A stretch of 64,000 nucleotides of DNA from Endozoicomonas sp. 4G (GTDB taxonomy: Bacteria > Pseudomonadota > Gammaproteobacteria > Pseudomonadales > Endozoicomonadaceae), in the NCBI RefSeq assembly GCF_023822025.1, contig NZ_CP082909.1, positions 2,036,001-2,100,000 of the forward strand, read 5' to 3'. Both the position numbers and the translations under genes were made by a program. This document shows, one piece after another, positions 17,541 through 27,377 of the stretch. Position 1 is the first letter of the stretch; each line of letters starts with the position of its first letter. Below the pieces are notes generated by a model. It was not told the origin of the DNA and did no database searches. It worked only from the letters and a program-made list of their open reading frames with translations.

Positions 17541-19058
17541 TTGATATTGAAAAAACCATTGATTGTGATCTTTACCATTGCCTTTTCTGTCTATTGCTCT
17601 AATGACCGCGGTCAGGAAAACAGGTTGCCTTTACTCTTCGCTCTGGCTGTCGGTAAGGCGCTTATCAATATCCCGAAGCCTTTTATTGAGGTCTCAGTAC
17701 ATCTGGGAAACAACCAACCTACCCAGATAAGACTTCTACCTGACAAAAGTGAAGAGAGCGAGGCTAGCTTTTTGCTTGCCACAAGCGTCTTTCCTGACTC
17801 TGGCGTCGAAGCCAAGACTTACTGTCGGGTAGCTTCTGATGAGGGTTCCGATAGTGAAGACAGCAGCACCTCTGATGAAAGCAGCGACAAGGATTCAAAC
17901 GAAGACGAAACTGATACCGAAACTGATGCTCAGTGTTTAAAAACGACAGTTGATCCTTTTCGGGCACTAAACGAAATCAGTCAGTATTGCACGGCTCTGA
18001 GACTGGAAATGATTGAGCAGGACTCCATTTCAGGCAGTGAAATACCCACTGAGCCAGTGGCAGAAGCAGACCCTGCTGACAACCCGGAAATCAGCTCACT
18101 CGCTCATAACACAGACCACATTAGCGATCTGAAAAAACTCAAACAGACTCACCTGCCTCCTGACCAGAGAACCAAAAGACCTAAGGTGTACCAGTGTGAC
18201 CATGAAGGCTGCAACTACAGCTCCGGTCTGGCGGGTTATATCAAAAAGCACAAACGGATCCATCTTCCTGCCGACCAGAGACCCAGGCCGCACCAATGTG
18301 ACCGCTGTGACTACAGCACCGACCGGCCAAACCATCTGAAAAGGCACAAACAGGCCCACCTGCCTGCCGACCAGAGAGACAGGGTGCACCAGTGTGACCA
18401 TGAGGGCTGCAACTACAGAACCGACAACAGTGGCAGTCTGAAAACGCACAAACAGATCCACTTGCCTGCCGACCAGAGATCCAGGATGCACCAATGTGAA
18501 CATGAGGGCTGCAATTACAGCACCCTGCGGGCGGGCGATCTGAACAAGCACAAAAATATCCACCTGCCTGCTGACCAGAGATCCAGGATATACCAGTGTG
18601 ACCATGGGGGCTGCAATTACAGAACCGACTACATTAGCAGCCTGAAAAAGCACAAACAGATCCATCTGCCTGCCGACCAGAGAGCCAAGATATATCAGTG
18701 TGACCATAAAGGCTGTGACTACAGCAGCGACCGGCCAAACCATCTGAAAAGGCACAAAGAGACCCACCTGCCTGCTGACCAGAGACCCAGGATGCACCAG
18801 TGTGACCATGAGGGCTGCAACTACAGCAGCAACTACCCGTGCCATCTGAAAACGCACAAACAGACCCATCTGCATAAGGAACCCAAAAGACTCAAGGCGC
18901 ACCAGTGTGATCATCAGGGGTGCGACTACAGCTCCGAATACATAAGTAATCTGAGAAGGCACAAAAAGACTCACTTGCCTGCCGGCCAGAGACTCAAAAG
19001 GAAAGCCCATGACCAGCCACCATCTAACAAGAAAAGAAAAAAGGATGATAAAGAATGA
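17541..19058 (+). CDS. Secreted C2H2 zinc-finger protein L12
   Basis: 505 residues; start TTG ATA TTG. Its leader and acidic region are very close to L11, but WWELKQEP and VCFGDD are deleted and the second motif is MIEQDS, so neither SUMO-type motif remains. Eight fingers at residues 219-478. Finger 2 reads CDRCDYSTDRPNHLKRHKQAH: two residues between the cysteines are lost, giving C-x2-C-x12-H-x3-H, still a valid classical spacing. The linker before finger 8 is rewritten (LHKEPKRLKAHQ). Tail: KRKAHDQPPSNKKRKK. Confidence 0.92.
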   Translation: MILKKPLIVIFTIAFSVYCSNDRGQENRLPLLFALAVGKALINIPKPFIEVSVHLGNNQPTQIRLLPDKSEESEASFLLATSVFPDSGVEAKTYCRVASDEGSDSEDSSTSDESSDKDSNEDETDTETDAQCLKTTVDPFRALNEISQYCTALRLEMIEQDSISGSEIPTEPVAEADPADNPEISSLAHNTDHISDLKKLKQTHLPPDQRTKRPKVYQCDHEGCNYSSGLAGYIKKHKRIHLPADQRPRPHQCDRCDYSTDRPNHLKRHKQAHLPADQRDRVHQCDHEGCNYRTDNSGSLKTHKQIHLPADQRSRMHQCEHEGCNYSTLRAGDLNKHKNIHLPADQRSRIYQCDHGGCNYRTDYISSLKKHKQIHLPADQRAKIYQCDHKGCDYSSDRPNHLKRHKETHLPADQRPRMHQCDHEGCNYSSNYPCHLKTHKQTHLHKEPKRLKAHQCDHQGCDYSSEYISNLRRHKKTHLPAGQRLKRKAHDQPPSNKKRKKDDKE

Positions 19059-19104
19059 TCCGTCTCTCAACTCGCCTCAAAGAAACTCCCGACCTCTCTG
19101 GATT

Positions 19105-19133
19105 TTGACTAACCTGATTTCCTAATAAACAGT
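19105..19133 (+). promoter_or_regulatory. Promoter-like TTGACT-N17-AACAGT of L13
   Basis: Same element and spacing as before L3, ending 22 bp before the TTG start of L13. The first in-frame stop upstream of the start (TAA at 19126) lies inside it, which supports the TTG start. Confidence 0.5.
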
Positions 19134-19155
19134 TCAACGACTGGGAAACCAGCCC

Positions 19156-21240
19156 TTGCTATCCAAAAAACCATTGATTTTGACCCTGGCCATTGCTTTT
19201 TCTGTGCACTGCTCCAATGGCCACGCTCAGGAAAACAGGTTGTCTTTGCTCTTCACTCTGGCTGTCGGCAAGGCGCATATTGAATGGTACTACTTCGATA
19301 TGCCACGGGTTTGCTTCGATGATGACATCCTCTTAAAACCAGACATCCGCTATGGCTTTTTGCCTGCCACAGGCGTCTCTCCTGACTCTGGCGTCGAAGC
19401 TAAGGCTTACAGCCGGGCAGCCTCTGATGCTAGTGCCTACAGCGAAGACAGTGACAGTGAAGACAAGGGTACCTCTGATGAAAACAGCGACAACTGTTCT
19501 GAAGAAGACGAAACTGATAGCGAAACGGATGTTCAGTGTGTAAACACGACACCTGAGCCTTTTCGAGCATTAAACGAATTCAGTGAGTACTGTGCGACTC
19601 TGAGACTGCAAATGATTAATCAGAAGTCCACTTCAGACAGTGAAATGGCCACCGAGCTACACAAACCAACCCACCTGCCTGCTGACCAGAGAACCATAAG
19701 ACCCAAGGTGCACCAGTGTGACCACGAAGGCTGCGATTACAGCTCCAACCTGAAGGGCAATCTGAAAACGCACAAACGGATCCACCTGCCTGCCGACCAG
19801 AGACCCATAAGACCCAAGGTGCACCACTGTGACCATGAGGGCTGCAACTACAGAACCAACTACAGGACCAGTCTGAAAAGGCACAAACAGACCCACCTGC
19901 CTGCCGACCAGAAACCCAAAGAGCATCAGTGTGACCATGAGGGCTGCAACTACCGCACCGACCTGAAGGGCAGTCTGAAAACGCACAAACAGACCCACCT
20001 GCCTGCCGACCAGAGACCCAAGCTGCACCAGTGTGACCATGAGGGCTGCAACTACAGCACCGACCGGAAGGGCAATCTGAAAACGCACAAACAAACCCAC
20101 CTGCCTGCTGACCAGAAACCCAAAGACCATCAGTGTGACCATGAGGGCTGCAACTACCGCACTGACCAGAAGGGCAATCTGAAAACGCACAAACAAACCC
20201 ACCTGCCTGCCGACCAGAGACCCAAGATGCACCAGTGTGACCATGAGGGCTGCAACTACCGCACCGACCGGGCGAACGATCTGAAAAAGCACAAACAAAC
20301 CCACCTGCCTGCCGACCAGATACCCATAAGACTCAAGGTGCACCAGTGTGACCATGAGGGCTGCGATTACAGCTCCAACCAGACGAGCAATCTGAAAAGG
20401 CACAAACAGACCCACCTGCCTGTCGACCAGAAACTCAGGGTGCACCACTGTGACCATGAGGGCTGCAACTACAAAACCGACGTGGCGAACAGTTTGAAAA
20501 CACACAAGCAGACCCACCTGCCTGCCGACCAGAGACCCAAGGTGCACCAGTGTGACCACGAAGGCTGCGATTACAGCTCCAACCTGAAGGGCAATCTGAA
20601 AACGCACAAACGGATCCACCTGCCTGCCGACCAGAGACCCATAAGAACCAAGGTGCACCACTGTGACCATGAAGGTTGCGACTACAGCTCCAACCAGACG
20701 AGCAATCTGAAAAGGCACAAACAGACCCACCTGCCTGTCGACCAGAAACCCATAAAGCATCAGTGTGACCATGAGGGCTGCAACTACAGAACCAACTACA
20801 GGGGCAGTCTGACAAGGCACAAACAGACCCACCTGCCTGACGACCAGAAACCCAAAGAGCATCAGTGTGACCATGAGGGCTGCAACTATCGCACCGACCT
20901 GAAGGGCAGTCTGAAAACGCACAAACAGATCCACCTGCCTGCCGACCAGCGACCCAAGGTGCACCAGTGTGACCATGAGGGCTGCAACTACAGCACCGAC
21001 CGGAAGGGTAATCTGAAAAAGCACAAACAAACCCACCTGCCTGCCGACCAGATACCCATAAGACTCAAGGTGCACCAGTGTGACCGTGAGGGCTGCGATT
21101 ACAGCTCCAACCAGACGAGCAATCTGAAAAGGCACAAACAGACCCACCTGCCTGCCGACCAGAGACTCGAGAGACTCAAAAGAAAAGCCTGTGACCAGCC
21201 GCCATCTAACAAGAAAAGAAAGAAGGATGATAAAGAATGA
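19156..21240 (+). CDS. Secreted C2H2 zinc-finger protein L13, 14 fingers
   Basis: Longest member (694 residues), with fourteen fingers at residues 188-664. The N-terminal part is short: signal peptide (GHAQEN), LSLLFTLAVGK, VCFDDDILLKP, one PATGV and an acidic tract. Both SUMO-type motifs are missing (MINQKSTSDSE in place of IKQEP). Several finger types recur within the array: fingers 1 and 9 are identical, and fingers 7, 10 and 14 share SSNQTSNLKRH. This points to internal block duplication. Many linkers read ADQ(K/R)P(K/I) followed directly by the next finger. Tail: KRLKRKACDQPPSNKKRKK. Closest relative is L14. Confidence 0.93.
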   Translation: MLSKKPLILTLAIAFSVHCSNGHAQENRLSLLFTLAVGKAHIEWYYFDMPRVCFDDDILLKPDIRYGFLPATGVSPDSGVEAKAYSRAASDASAYSEDSDSEDKGTSDENSDNCSEEDETDSETDVQCVNTTPEPFRALNEFSEYCATLRLQMINQKSTSDSEMATELHKPTHLPADQRTIRPKVHQCDHEGCDYSSNLKGNLKTHKRIHLPADQRPIRPKVHHCDHEGCNYRTNYRTSLKRHKQTHLPADQKPKEHQCDHEGCNYRTDLKGSLKTHKQTHLPADQRPKLHQCDHEGCNYSTDRKGNLKTHKQTHLPADQKPKDHQCDHEGCNYRTDQKGNLKTHKQTHLPADQRPKMHQCDHEGCNYRTDRANDLKKHKQTHLPADQIPIRLKVHQCDHEGCDYSSNQTSNLKRHKQTHLPVDQKLRVHHCDHEGCNYKTDVANSLKTHKQTHLPADQRPKVHQCDHEGCDYSSNLKGNLKTHKRIHLPADQRPIRTKVHHCDHEGCDYSSNQTSNLKRHKQTHLPVDQKPIKHQCDHEGCNYRTNYRGSLTRHKQTHLPDDQKPKEHQCDHEGCNYRTDLKGSLKTHKQIHLPADQRPKVHQCDHEGCNYSTDRKGNLKKHKQTHLPADQIPIRLKVHQCDREGCDYSSNQTSNLKRHKQTHLPADQRLERLKRKACDQPPSNKKRKKDDKE

Positions 21241-21339
21241 TCCGTCTCCGAACCCGCCCTAAAGAAACTTCCGACCTCTTTCCAGATTTTGACTAACCTG
21301 ACTTCCCAATAAACATCTCAACGACTGGGAAGCCAGGCC

Positions 21340-22902
21340 TTGCTATCCAACAAACCATTAATTTTGACCCTGGCCATTGCTTTTTCTGCGCACTGCTTCA
21401 ATGGTCACGCTCAGGAAAACAGGTTGTCTTTGCTCTTCACTCTGGCTGTCGGCAAGGCTCTTATTGAATGCTACCACTTCGATATGCCACGGGTTTGCTT
21501 CGATGATGACATCCTCTTAAAACCAGACACCCACTATGGCTTTTTGCCTGCCACAGGCGTCTCTCCTGATGATGACTTCGGAGTCAGGACTTACAGTCGG
21601 GCAGCCTCTGATGATAGTGCCTACAGCGAAGACAGTGGCAGTGAAGACAGCGGCACCTCTGATGAAAACAACGACAACAGTTCTGAAGAAAACGAAACTG
21701 ATAGCGAAACGGATGTTCAGTGTGTAAACACAACACTTGATCCTTTTCGAGCATTAAACGAATTCAGTGAGTACTGTGCGACTCTGAGACTGCAAATGAT
21801 TAATCAGGAGTCCACTTCAGACAGTGAAATGGCCACCGAGCTACGCAAACCAACCCACCTGCCTGCCGACCAGAGACCCATAAGACCCAAGGTGCACCAG
21901 TGTGATCACGAAGGCTGCGATTACAGCTCCAACCTGAAGGGCAATCTGAAAACGCACAAACGGATCCACCTGCCTGCCGACCAGAGACCCATAAGACCTA
22001 AGGCGCACCGCTGTGACCATGAGGGCTGCAACTACAGAACCAACTACAGTGGCAGTCTGACAAGGCACAAACAGACCCACCTGCCTGACGACCAGAAACC
22101 CAAAGAGCATCAGTGTGACCATGAGGGCTGCAACTACCGCACCGACCTGAAGGGCAGTCTGAAAACGCACAAACAGACCCACCTGCCTACTGACCAGAGA
22201 CCCAAGGTGCACCAGTGTGATCATGAGGGCTGCAACTACAGAACCGACTACAGGAACAGTCTGAAAACACACAAAAAGACCCACCTGCCTGCTGACCAGA
22301 AACCCAAAGACCATCAGTGTGACCATGAGGGCTGCAACTACCGCACCGACCGGAAGGGCAATCTGAAAACGCACAAACAAACCCACCTGCCTGCCGACCA
22401 GAGACGCAGGAGGCACCAGTGTGACCATGAGGGCTGCAACTACCGCACCGACCGGGCGAACGATCTGAAAAAGCACAAACAAACCCACCTGCCTGCCGAC
22501 CAGATACCCATAAGACTCAAGGTGCACCAGTGTGACCATGAGGGCTGCGATTACAGCTCCAACCAGACGAGCAATCTGAAAAGGCACAAACAGACCCACC
22601 TGCCTGTCGACCAGAAACTCAGGGTGCACCACTGTGACCATGAGGGCTGCAACTACAAAACCGACGTGGCGAACAGTTTGAAAACACACAAGCAGACCCA
22701 CCTGCCTGCCGACCAGAGACCCAAGGTGCACCAGTGTGATCATGAGGGCTGCAACTACAGCACCGACCGGAAGGGCAATCTGAAAAAGCACACACAAACC
22801 CACCTGCCTGCCGACCAGAGGCCCAAGAGATCTAAAAGAAAAGCGTATGACCCGCTGCCATCTAACAAGAAAATAAAGAAGGGCGGTAAAGAAGGGCGGT
22901 AA
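21340..22902 (+). CDS. Secreted C2H2 zinc-finger protein L14 (array edge)
   Basis: 520 residues, a recent duplicate of L13: the first 180 residues and several fingers are nearly the same. Nine fingers at residues 188-488, a subset of the L13 types plus TDYRNSLKTH. The signal peptide has MLSNKP, losing one lysine. Neither SUMO-type motif is present (MINQES). The tail is KRSKRKAYDPLPSNKKIKKGGKEGR; a small AAGAAGGGCGGTAA duplication moved the stop. It is the last plus-strand array gene and converges on fabV. Confidence 0.92.
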   Translation: MLSNKPLILTLAIAFSAHCFNGHAQENRLSLLFTLAVGKALIECYHFDMPRVCFDDDILLKPDTHYGFLPATGVSPDDDFGVRTYSRAASDDSAYSEDSGSEDSGTSDENNDNSSEENETDSETDVQCVNTTLDPFRALNEFSEYCATLRLQMINQESTSDSEMATELRKPTHLPADQRPIRPKVHQCDHEGCDYSSNLKGNLKTHKRIHLPADQRPIRPKAHRCDHEGCNYRTNYSGSLTRHKQTHLPDDQKPKEHQCDHEGCNYRTDLKGSLKTHKQTHLPTDQRPKVHQCDHEGCNYRTDYRNSLKTHKKTHLPADQKPKDHQCDHEGCNYRTDRKGNLKTHKQTHLPADQRRRRHQCDHEGCNYRTDRANDLKKHKQTHLPADQIPIRLKVHQCDHEGCDYSSNQTSNLKRHKQTHLPVDQKLRVHHCDHEGCNYKTDVANSLKTHKQTHLPADQRPKVHQCDHEGCNYSTDRKGNLKKHTQTHLPADQRPKRSKRKAYDPLPSNKKIKKGGKEGR

Positions 22903-22986
22903 AGAGGGGCAATAAAGGATGACTTGCCTCTCAACCCGCCTCACAAAGAATGGTTCTGTCAGGATGGCGCGGGGTGGATCGATTGC

Positions 22987-24189
22987 TCAGATATCAATCA
23001 CATCAAAGGGTACCAGCGGATTCACATCTGCCTCGTAATCCACACCTTCAACACCGAACCCAAAGAGTTTCAGGAACTCTTCCTTGTATTCAACATAATC
23101 AGTCAGTTCGGCCAGGTTTTCATTGGTCAGGGTCGGCCACAGTGCCTGACAGTGTGTTTGAATGTCGTCCCTCAGTTCCCAATCGTCCAGACGCAGACGA
23201 TTGTTGTCGTCTAATTCCGGAGCCTTGCCGTCTTTTCTGTAGAGGCGGTCACGGAACATTCGGTTGATTTGCTCGATACAACCTTCATGAACACCTTCTT
23301 CACGCATCTTCTTAAAGACCATGGCGATGTACAGTGGCATGACCGGAATGGCGGAGCTGGCCTGGGTGACAACACTTTTCAGTACGGCAATGTTGGCTGA
23401 ACCGTCCAGGTTTTTCATTTGCCCATCAATGGCGTGGGCGGCACGATCGAGATCTTTTTTGGCCTGACCGAGTGCACCCTGCCAGTAAATAGGCCAGGTG
23501 ATTTCGGTGCCAATGTAGCTGTAGGCTACTGTTTTACAACCTTTTGCCAGGACACCGGCTTTTGACAGGGTCTTTATCCAGAGCTCCCAGTCTTCACCAC
23601 CCATCACTGTTACCGTGGCTGCCACTTCTTCTTCAGTAGCTGGTTCAACAGAGGCCTCAAACAGTTGATCTTTGTTGGTGTCGACGGCAGTTGCCTTATA
23701 AGGCTGTCCCATTGGTTTGAGCACAGAGCGTATTACTTCACCACTGTCTGGTAGTTTACGAACAGGGGACGCCAGGGAGTAAACCACCATATCAATCTGG
23801 CCAAGGTCTTCTTTAATCAGCTCGATGGTTTTGGCTTTGGCCTGGTGACTGAAGGCATCACCATTCAGGCTTTTCGCATACAGACCTTCTTCATGGGCCA
23901 GTTTTTCAAAAGCGGCGGAATTGTGCCAGCCTGCTGTGCCGGGTTTTTTCTCGGTGGCAGGCTTTTCGAAGAAAACACCGATGGTGGCGGCACCTGAACC
24001 AAAAGCAGCGGTAATTCGAGAGGCAAGGCCGTAACCGCTGGAAGAGCCAATGACCAGAACCCGTTTAGGTCCTCCGGTCACTTCACCCTGAGCCTTGGTA
24101 TAAGCGATCTGCTCTTTGACGTTTTGTTCGCAGCCGACAGGGTGGGTCGTTGTGCAGATAAATCCGCGAATCCTTGGCTTGATAATCAT
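22987..24189 (-). CDS. fabV: Enoyl-[acyl-carrier-protein] reductase FabV
   Basis: NAD(P)H-dependent reduction of trans-2-enoyl-ACP, the last step of each fatty-acid elongation cycle, in the cytosol. The start at 24189 gives the typical [20 protein letters not shown] and has a GGAG 7 nt upstream; the frame is open further upstream but without family similarity. It has 400 residues, the usual FabV length. The cofactor loop [11 protein letters not shown] lies near 48-58, and the catalytic pair of the FabV Y-x8-K signature falls at Tyr235 and Lys244. FabV enzymes are known to be naturally less sensitive to triclosan than FabI. A ketosynthase gene lies about 1.2 kb away on the other strand. Confidence 0.96.
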   Translation of the reverse strand: MIIKPRIRGFICTTTHPVGCEQNVKEQIAYTKAQGEVTGGPKRVLVIGSSSGYGLASRITAAFGSGAATIGVFFEKPATEKKPGTAGWHNSAAFEKLAHEEGLYAKSLNGDAFSHQAKAKTIELIKEDLGQIDMVVYSLASPVRKLPDSGEVIRSVLKPMGQPYKATAVDTNKDQLFEASVEPATEEEVAATVTVMGGEDWELWIKTLSKAGVLAKGCKTVAYSYIGTEITWPIYWQGALGQAKKDLDRAAHAIDGQMKNLDGSANIAVLKSVVTQASSAIPVMPLYIAMVFKKMREEGVHEGCIEQINRMFRDRLYRKDGKAPELDDNNRLRLDDWELRDDIQTHCQALWPTLTNENLAELTDYVEYKEEFLKLFGFGVEGVDYEADVNPLVPFDVIDI

Positions 24190-24291
24190 TGTTGGCTCCG
24201 GTTGACAATAAAGGGGCAAGCTTATCCAAAACCGGCAGAGTGGAAAAGGCGTAGGCACTGTAGATCCGTCAGTATATTGATACAAAATGTT

Positions 24292-25308
24292 TCAGGGGCT
24301 CTCAAGATAGAAAAGTTTGCCTCGAACGCTGCGCTTAAAGTCACGTGGCGTGAGCTGGAAGTGCATTTGAAACACTCGGCTGAAGTAGTCAGGGTTGGCG
24401 TATCCGGCCTGATAGGCCACTTCCCTGACGGACAGGTCGGTGCTTTTTAAAAGGTCGGAGGCCTGGGTTAATCGCATTCGCTGAATATAAGCGGCGGGAG
24501 AGAAGCCGGTTGCTTCTTTGAATCTTCGGTGCAGCGTTCTTCGTGTTAAACCTGAAGCGGCTATCAGGTGCTCCATCTTAATATCTTCACAATAATGCTG
24601 CCTTATCCATTCCTGAAGCTGGATGATGATTTCATCGTTGTGGGCGGTGGTGTGATCTTCGGCGAACAGTATCTGATCCAGAGGGCGACGGATCTCATGG
24701 GAGAACTGTTGCTCGACTTTATGGGCGATCTGCTCGCCCATGCTCAGTTCAATCAGATGAACCATAAGGTCAGCCACCGAGTTGACACTTCCGGCACAGA
24801 AGATTCTGCCTGAGCGGGTAATCAGGTGGTGGGGTTTAAAATCAACCTCTGGATAGTGTCGTTTTAGTCGTTCAAGAAAATACCAGTGAGTGGCTGCGGG
24901 CTGGTGATCCAGTAAACCGGTTTCAGCCATAAATGAGACCCCGGTTCCTGCCACGCAGAAGATAGCGCCCTGCTGATGCTGATACTTTAACCATTGCACC
25001 AGTGCTTTGGACTGCCTGGCTATGGGCAGGGGGTTTCGCCAGAGGCCGGGCACAATCACCAGGTCGCCGGGGCCTGTTTCAGAAAAGGTTGCTTCGGGGG
25101 TCAGAGGTATCCCACCCATACTGATGACCGGGTTCAGTTGTTCGGCACAAAAACAGATTTCTACGCTGGACGGTTGATGTTTCAGGCGGCTGTAGGTCAC
25201 CCCGGCCTGAATGATTTCAAGAGGTAAACTGATGCTGGTTGACAGCATGTGATCCACAAGAGGAATCAGCACCTTATTCAGTGAGATCGTACTCTTACTC
25301 TGTACCAA
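24292..25308 (-). CDS. AraC-family regulator with DJ-1/PfpI-like N-terminus (GlxA type)
   Basis: 338 residues. Residues about 10-190 resemble the DJ-1/PfpI (class I amidotransferase-like) domain of GlxA-type regulators (GDLVIVPGLW..., IFCVAGTGVSFMAETGLLD). Residues about 230-330 form an AraC DNA-binding domain with two helix-turn-helix units (LIAASGLTRRTLHRRFKEATGFSPAAYIQ and LSVREVAYQAGYANPDYFSRVFQ). It lies 102 bp upstream of fabV on the same strand and divergent from the ketosynthase gene, so it could control either, but no operator was identified. The inducer is unknown. Confidence 0.88.
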   Translation of the reverse strand: MVQSKSTISLNKVLIPLVDHMLSTSISLPLEIIQAGVTYSRLKHQPSSVEICFCAEQLNPVISMGGIPLTPEATFSETGPGDLVIVPGLWRNPLPIARQSKALVQWLKYQHQQGAIFCVAGTGVSFMAETGLLDHQPAATHWYFLERLKRHYPEVDFKPHHLITRSGRIFCAGSVNSVADLMVHLIELSMGEQIAHKVEQQFSHEIRRPLDQILFAEDHTTAHNDEIIIQLQEWIRQHYCEDIKMEHLIAASGLTRRTLHRRFKEATGFSPAAYIQRMRLTQASDLLKSTDLSVREVAYQAGYANPDYFSRVFQMHFQLTPRDFKRSVRGKLFYLESP

Positions 25309-25445
25309 TGTGTTGGCCTGCGAATCCGGTAGTGTGGCGTAATTATCAGGTTGATTGTCGCAAATGTACAGGTGTGCTGATGGATGTCCTATTAAGCTCT
25401 CTATTAAACTACCGCCATATCCCTCAAATCAATGGAGTTGTTACC

Positions 25446-27287
25446 GTGAGCAGATTGCCGGTCATTGTCGCGCAGGGGGGCATCAGCCCGGCGGGACGCA
25501 GTTCAGGATTTCATGGCTACCATCGCCTGGTATTTGATCAGTTAAGTGCCCGGCAGCAGCAGCAAACATTGACAGCTATAGCAAGGCTTAGAGGGCTGGC
25601 GGACGATGCTCCGGCAGACAGCCTTCTTTCAGGCACCTTAATCAGACAGCTCGAAACCAACCTGTTTGATAATAATGCCCTGTATTATCACCGACCCCTT
25701 AAAGCCGCTGAAGGCTCGGAGCTGGTTTTGCCCAAGCGCAGGCTGCCCAGGCCATTACCGGAAAACTGGCAGGTAGAAGAACTGGCCGATGGCCGAAATG
25801 TCAGGGTTCGCTTTTGTGGTGTGCAATCCCTGATGTTGCCTTCGACAAGGGCGGGTTCGGTGAATGCCGCAGGCCAGTTACCCAGCGGTTTTGATCCTGC
25901 TGATCTTTATCAGTCCAGGAACCACCCCCGGTCACTGGCCATGACGGTTTATGGTGCATCGGATGCCTTGCAGTCTTCAGGTTTGGATTGGCTGCTGCTG
26001 AAAGAGAAACTGTCTCCCGAACAGATTGCGGTCTATTCAGGCAGTGCCATGAGTCAGCTGGACTACAACGGCTATGGCGGTTTGCTGAAAGCCCGTTTGC
26101 TGGGTAAAAGGGTGACTTCCAAGCAATGCCCGCTGGGTTTTGCTGAAATGTCCGCTGACTTTATCAATGCTTATATCCTGGGCTCACTGGGTAATACCGG
26201 TACCTCCATGGGAGCCTGTGCCACATTGCTTTATAACTTGCAGCTGGCCGTGAACGACATTCGTTCCGGTAAGCGTCGTGTGGTGATCGTTGGCAACAGT
26301 GAGGCGCCCATTACCCCGGAAATCATGGATGGCTACAGCACCATGGGGGCTCTGGCTACGGACGATGCCCTGAGAAAACTGGATGGTCTTGCCTCTGGCA
26401 GCAACCCCGATTGGCGAAAAGCCTGCCGTCCTTTTGCTGAGAATGCCGGCTTTACCATTGCCGAATCTTCCCAATACTTTGTTTTGATGGACGATGCCCT
26501 GGCGTTGGAATCGGGTGCCGAAATTCTGGGGGCAGTGGCGGATGTTTTTGTGAATGCCGATGGCTATAAAAAGTCTATTTCAGCCCCCGGTGCCGGTAAC
26601 TATCTAACAGTGGCCAGGGCCGCTGCCCTGGGCAGGGCGATCCTGGGAGAAGACGCGCTCAGGCAGCGAAGCTTTGTTCAGGCCCATGGTACCGGTACCC
26701 CGCAGAACCGGGTGACAGAGTCCCACATCCTCAATGAAACGGCCCGTACTTTCGGGATGGACAACTGGGCAGTCACCGCCGTTAAAAGCTATCTTGGTCA
26801 TTCTATTGGCGTCGCTGCTGGTGATCAGCTGATGTCAACGCTGGGGGTCTGGCACCGGGGCATTATTCCCGGGATCAGAACGATTTCCGGCATTGCGGAA
26901 GACGTTCATCATTCGCACCTGGACATCAGTCTGGAACATAAAGAGATGGAGCCATCGCACATGGCTATGTCGCTGATCAATGCCAAGGGTTTTGGGGGCA
27001 ACAATGCTACGGCGCTGGTTCTGAGTCCTGAAATTACCCGTGATATGTTAAAAGCCAGACATGGCGAACAGGCACTGTCATCCTGGCAGCAGGGTTATGA
27101 AAATACGGCCCGTCGTCAGGAAGCCTATGAGTCGGCACAGCTTTCTGGTCAGGCCGAGCCTATTTATCAGTTTGGTGAAGGGGTGCTCGATGAAGGCGAC
27201 CTGGAGTACACCGATCGATCCATTAAAGTGCCCGGTTTTGGCTGCCCGGTGAATCTGGAAGTCGACAACCCTTTCTGGTCTTTCTGA
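25446..27287 (+). CDS. fabY: Beta-ketoacyl-ACP synthase, FabY type
   Basis: Condensing enzyme of fatty-acid synthesis. The GTG start at 25446 is preferred because GGAG lies 8 nt upstream and the product begins MSRLPVIVAQGG, as in FabY-like proteins; an ATG at 25380 is an alternative that adds 22 residues. The product is 613 residues, much longer than FabB/FabF and similar to FabY. The Cys-His-His triad is visible: Cys258 in SMGACATLL, His414 in AHGTGTP and His452 in YLGHSIG. FabY-type enzymes are known to start fatty-acid synthesis from acetyl-CoA and malonyl-ACP; that specificity is inferred here. It diverges from the AraC-type gene across 137 bp. Confidence 0.88.
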   Translation: MSRLPVIVAQGGISPAGRSSGFHGYHRLVFDQLSARQQQQTLTAIARLRGLADDAPADSLLSGTLIRQLETNLFDNNALYYHRPLKAAEGSELVLPKRRLPRPLPENWQVEELADGRNVRVRFCGVQSLMLPSTRAGSVNAAGQLPSGFDPADLYQSRNHPRSLAMTVYGASDALQSSGLDWLLLKEKLSPEQIAVYSGSAMSQLDYNGYGGLLKARLLGKRVTSKQCPLGFAEMSADFINAYILGSLGNTGTSMGACATLLYNLQLAVNDIRSGKRRVVIVGNSEAPITPEIMDGYSTMGALATDDALRKLDGLASGSNPDWRKACRPFAENAGFTIAESSQYFVLMDDALALESGAEILGAVADVFVNADGYKKSISAPGAGNYLTVARAAALGRAILGEDALRQRSFVQAHGTGTPQNRVTESHILNETARTFGMDNWAVTAVKSYLGHSIGVAAGDQLMSTLGVWHRGIIPGIRTISGIAEDVHHSHLDISLEHKEMEPSHMAMSLINAKGFGGNNATALVLSPEITRDMLKARHGEQALSSWQQGYENTARRQEAYESAQLSGQAEPIYQFGEGVLDEGDLEYTDRSIKVPGFGCPVNLEVDNPFWSF

Positions 27288-27377
27288 ACCTCTGGCCATA
27301 TTGACGAAGGTTTGCAGTTGATTTGTGGCCTGTTTTGCAGGCATTCTCAGCAAAAGTGTTTGAGGGAGAAATTGAAA

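Noticed and set aside
19657-21147. Long antisense open frame (about 496 codons) of hydrophobic repeats such as LVGRQVGLFV, and similar frames opposite every zinc-finger gene
   Set aside because: They mirror the finger/linker repeat on the other strand (LPADQRP reads as GRQV...), appear opposite all members and have no ribosome-binding site or independent conservation. Repeat-driven shadows.
1-22902. Possibility that the contig is eukaryotic because of C2H2 fingers
   Set aside because: Genes are intronless, tightly packed with TTG starts, ribosome-binding-like sequences and bacterial signal peptides, and the same window has FabV, CobB, a Tat-exported phospholipase C and a group II intron.
22903-23267. 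Plus-strand open frames opposite the end of fabV
   Set aside because: They lie antisense to a well-supported fabV, lack a ribosome-binding site and show no protein-like motifs.
24190-24285. Longer N-terminus for FabV (32 extra residues)
   Set aside because: The extra part has no family similarity; the ATG at 24189 has a ribosome-binding site and starts at the conserved MIIKPR.
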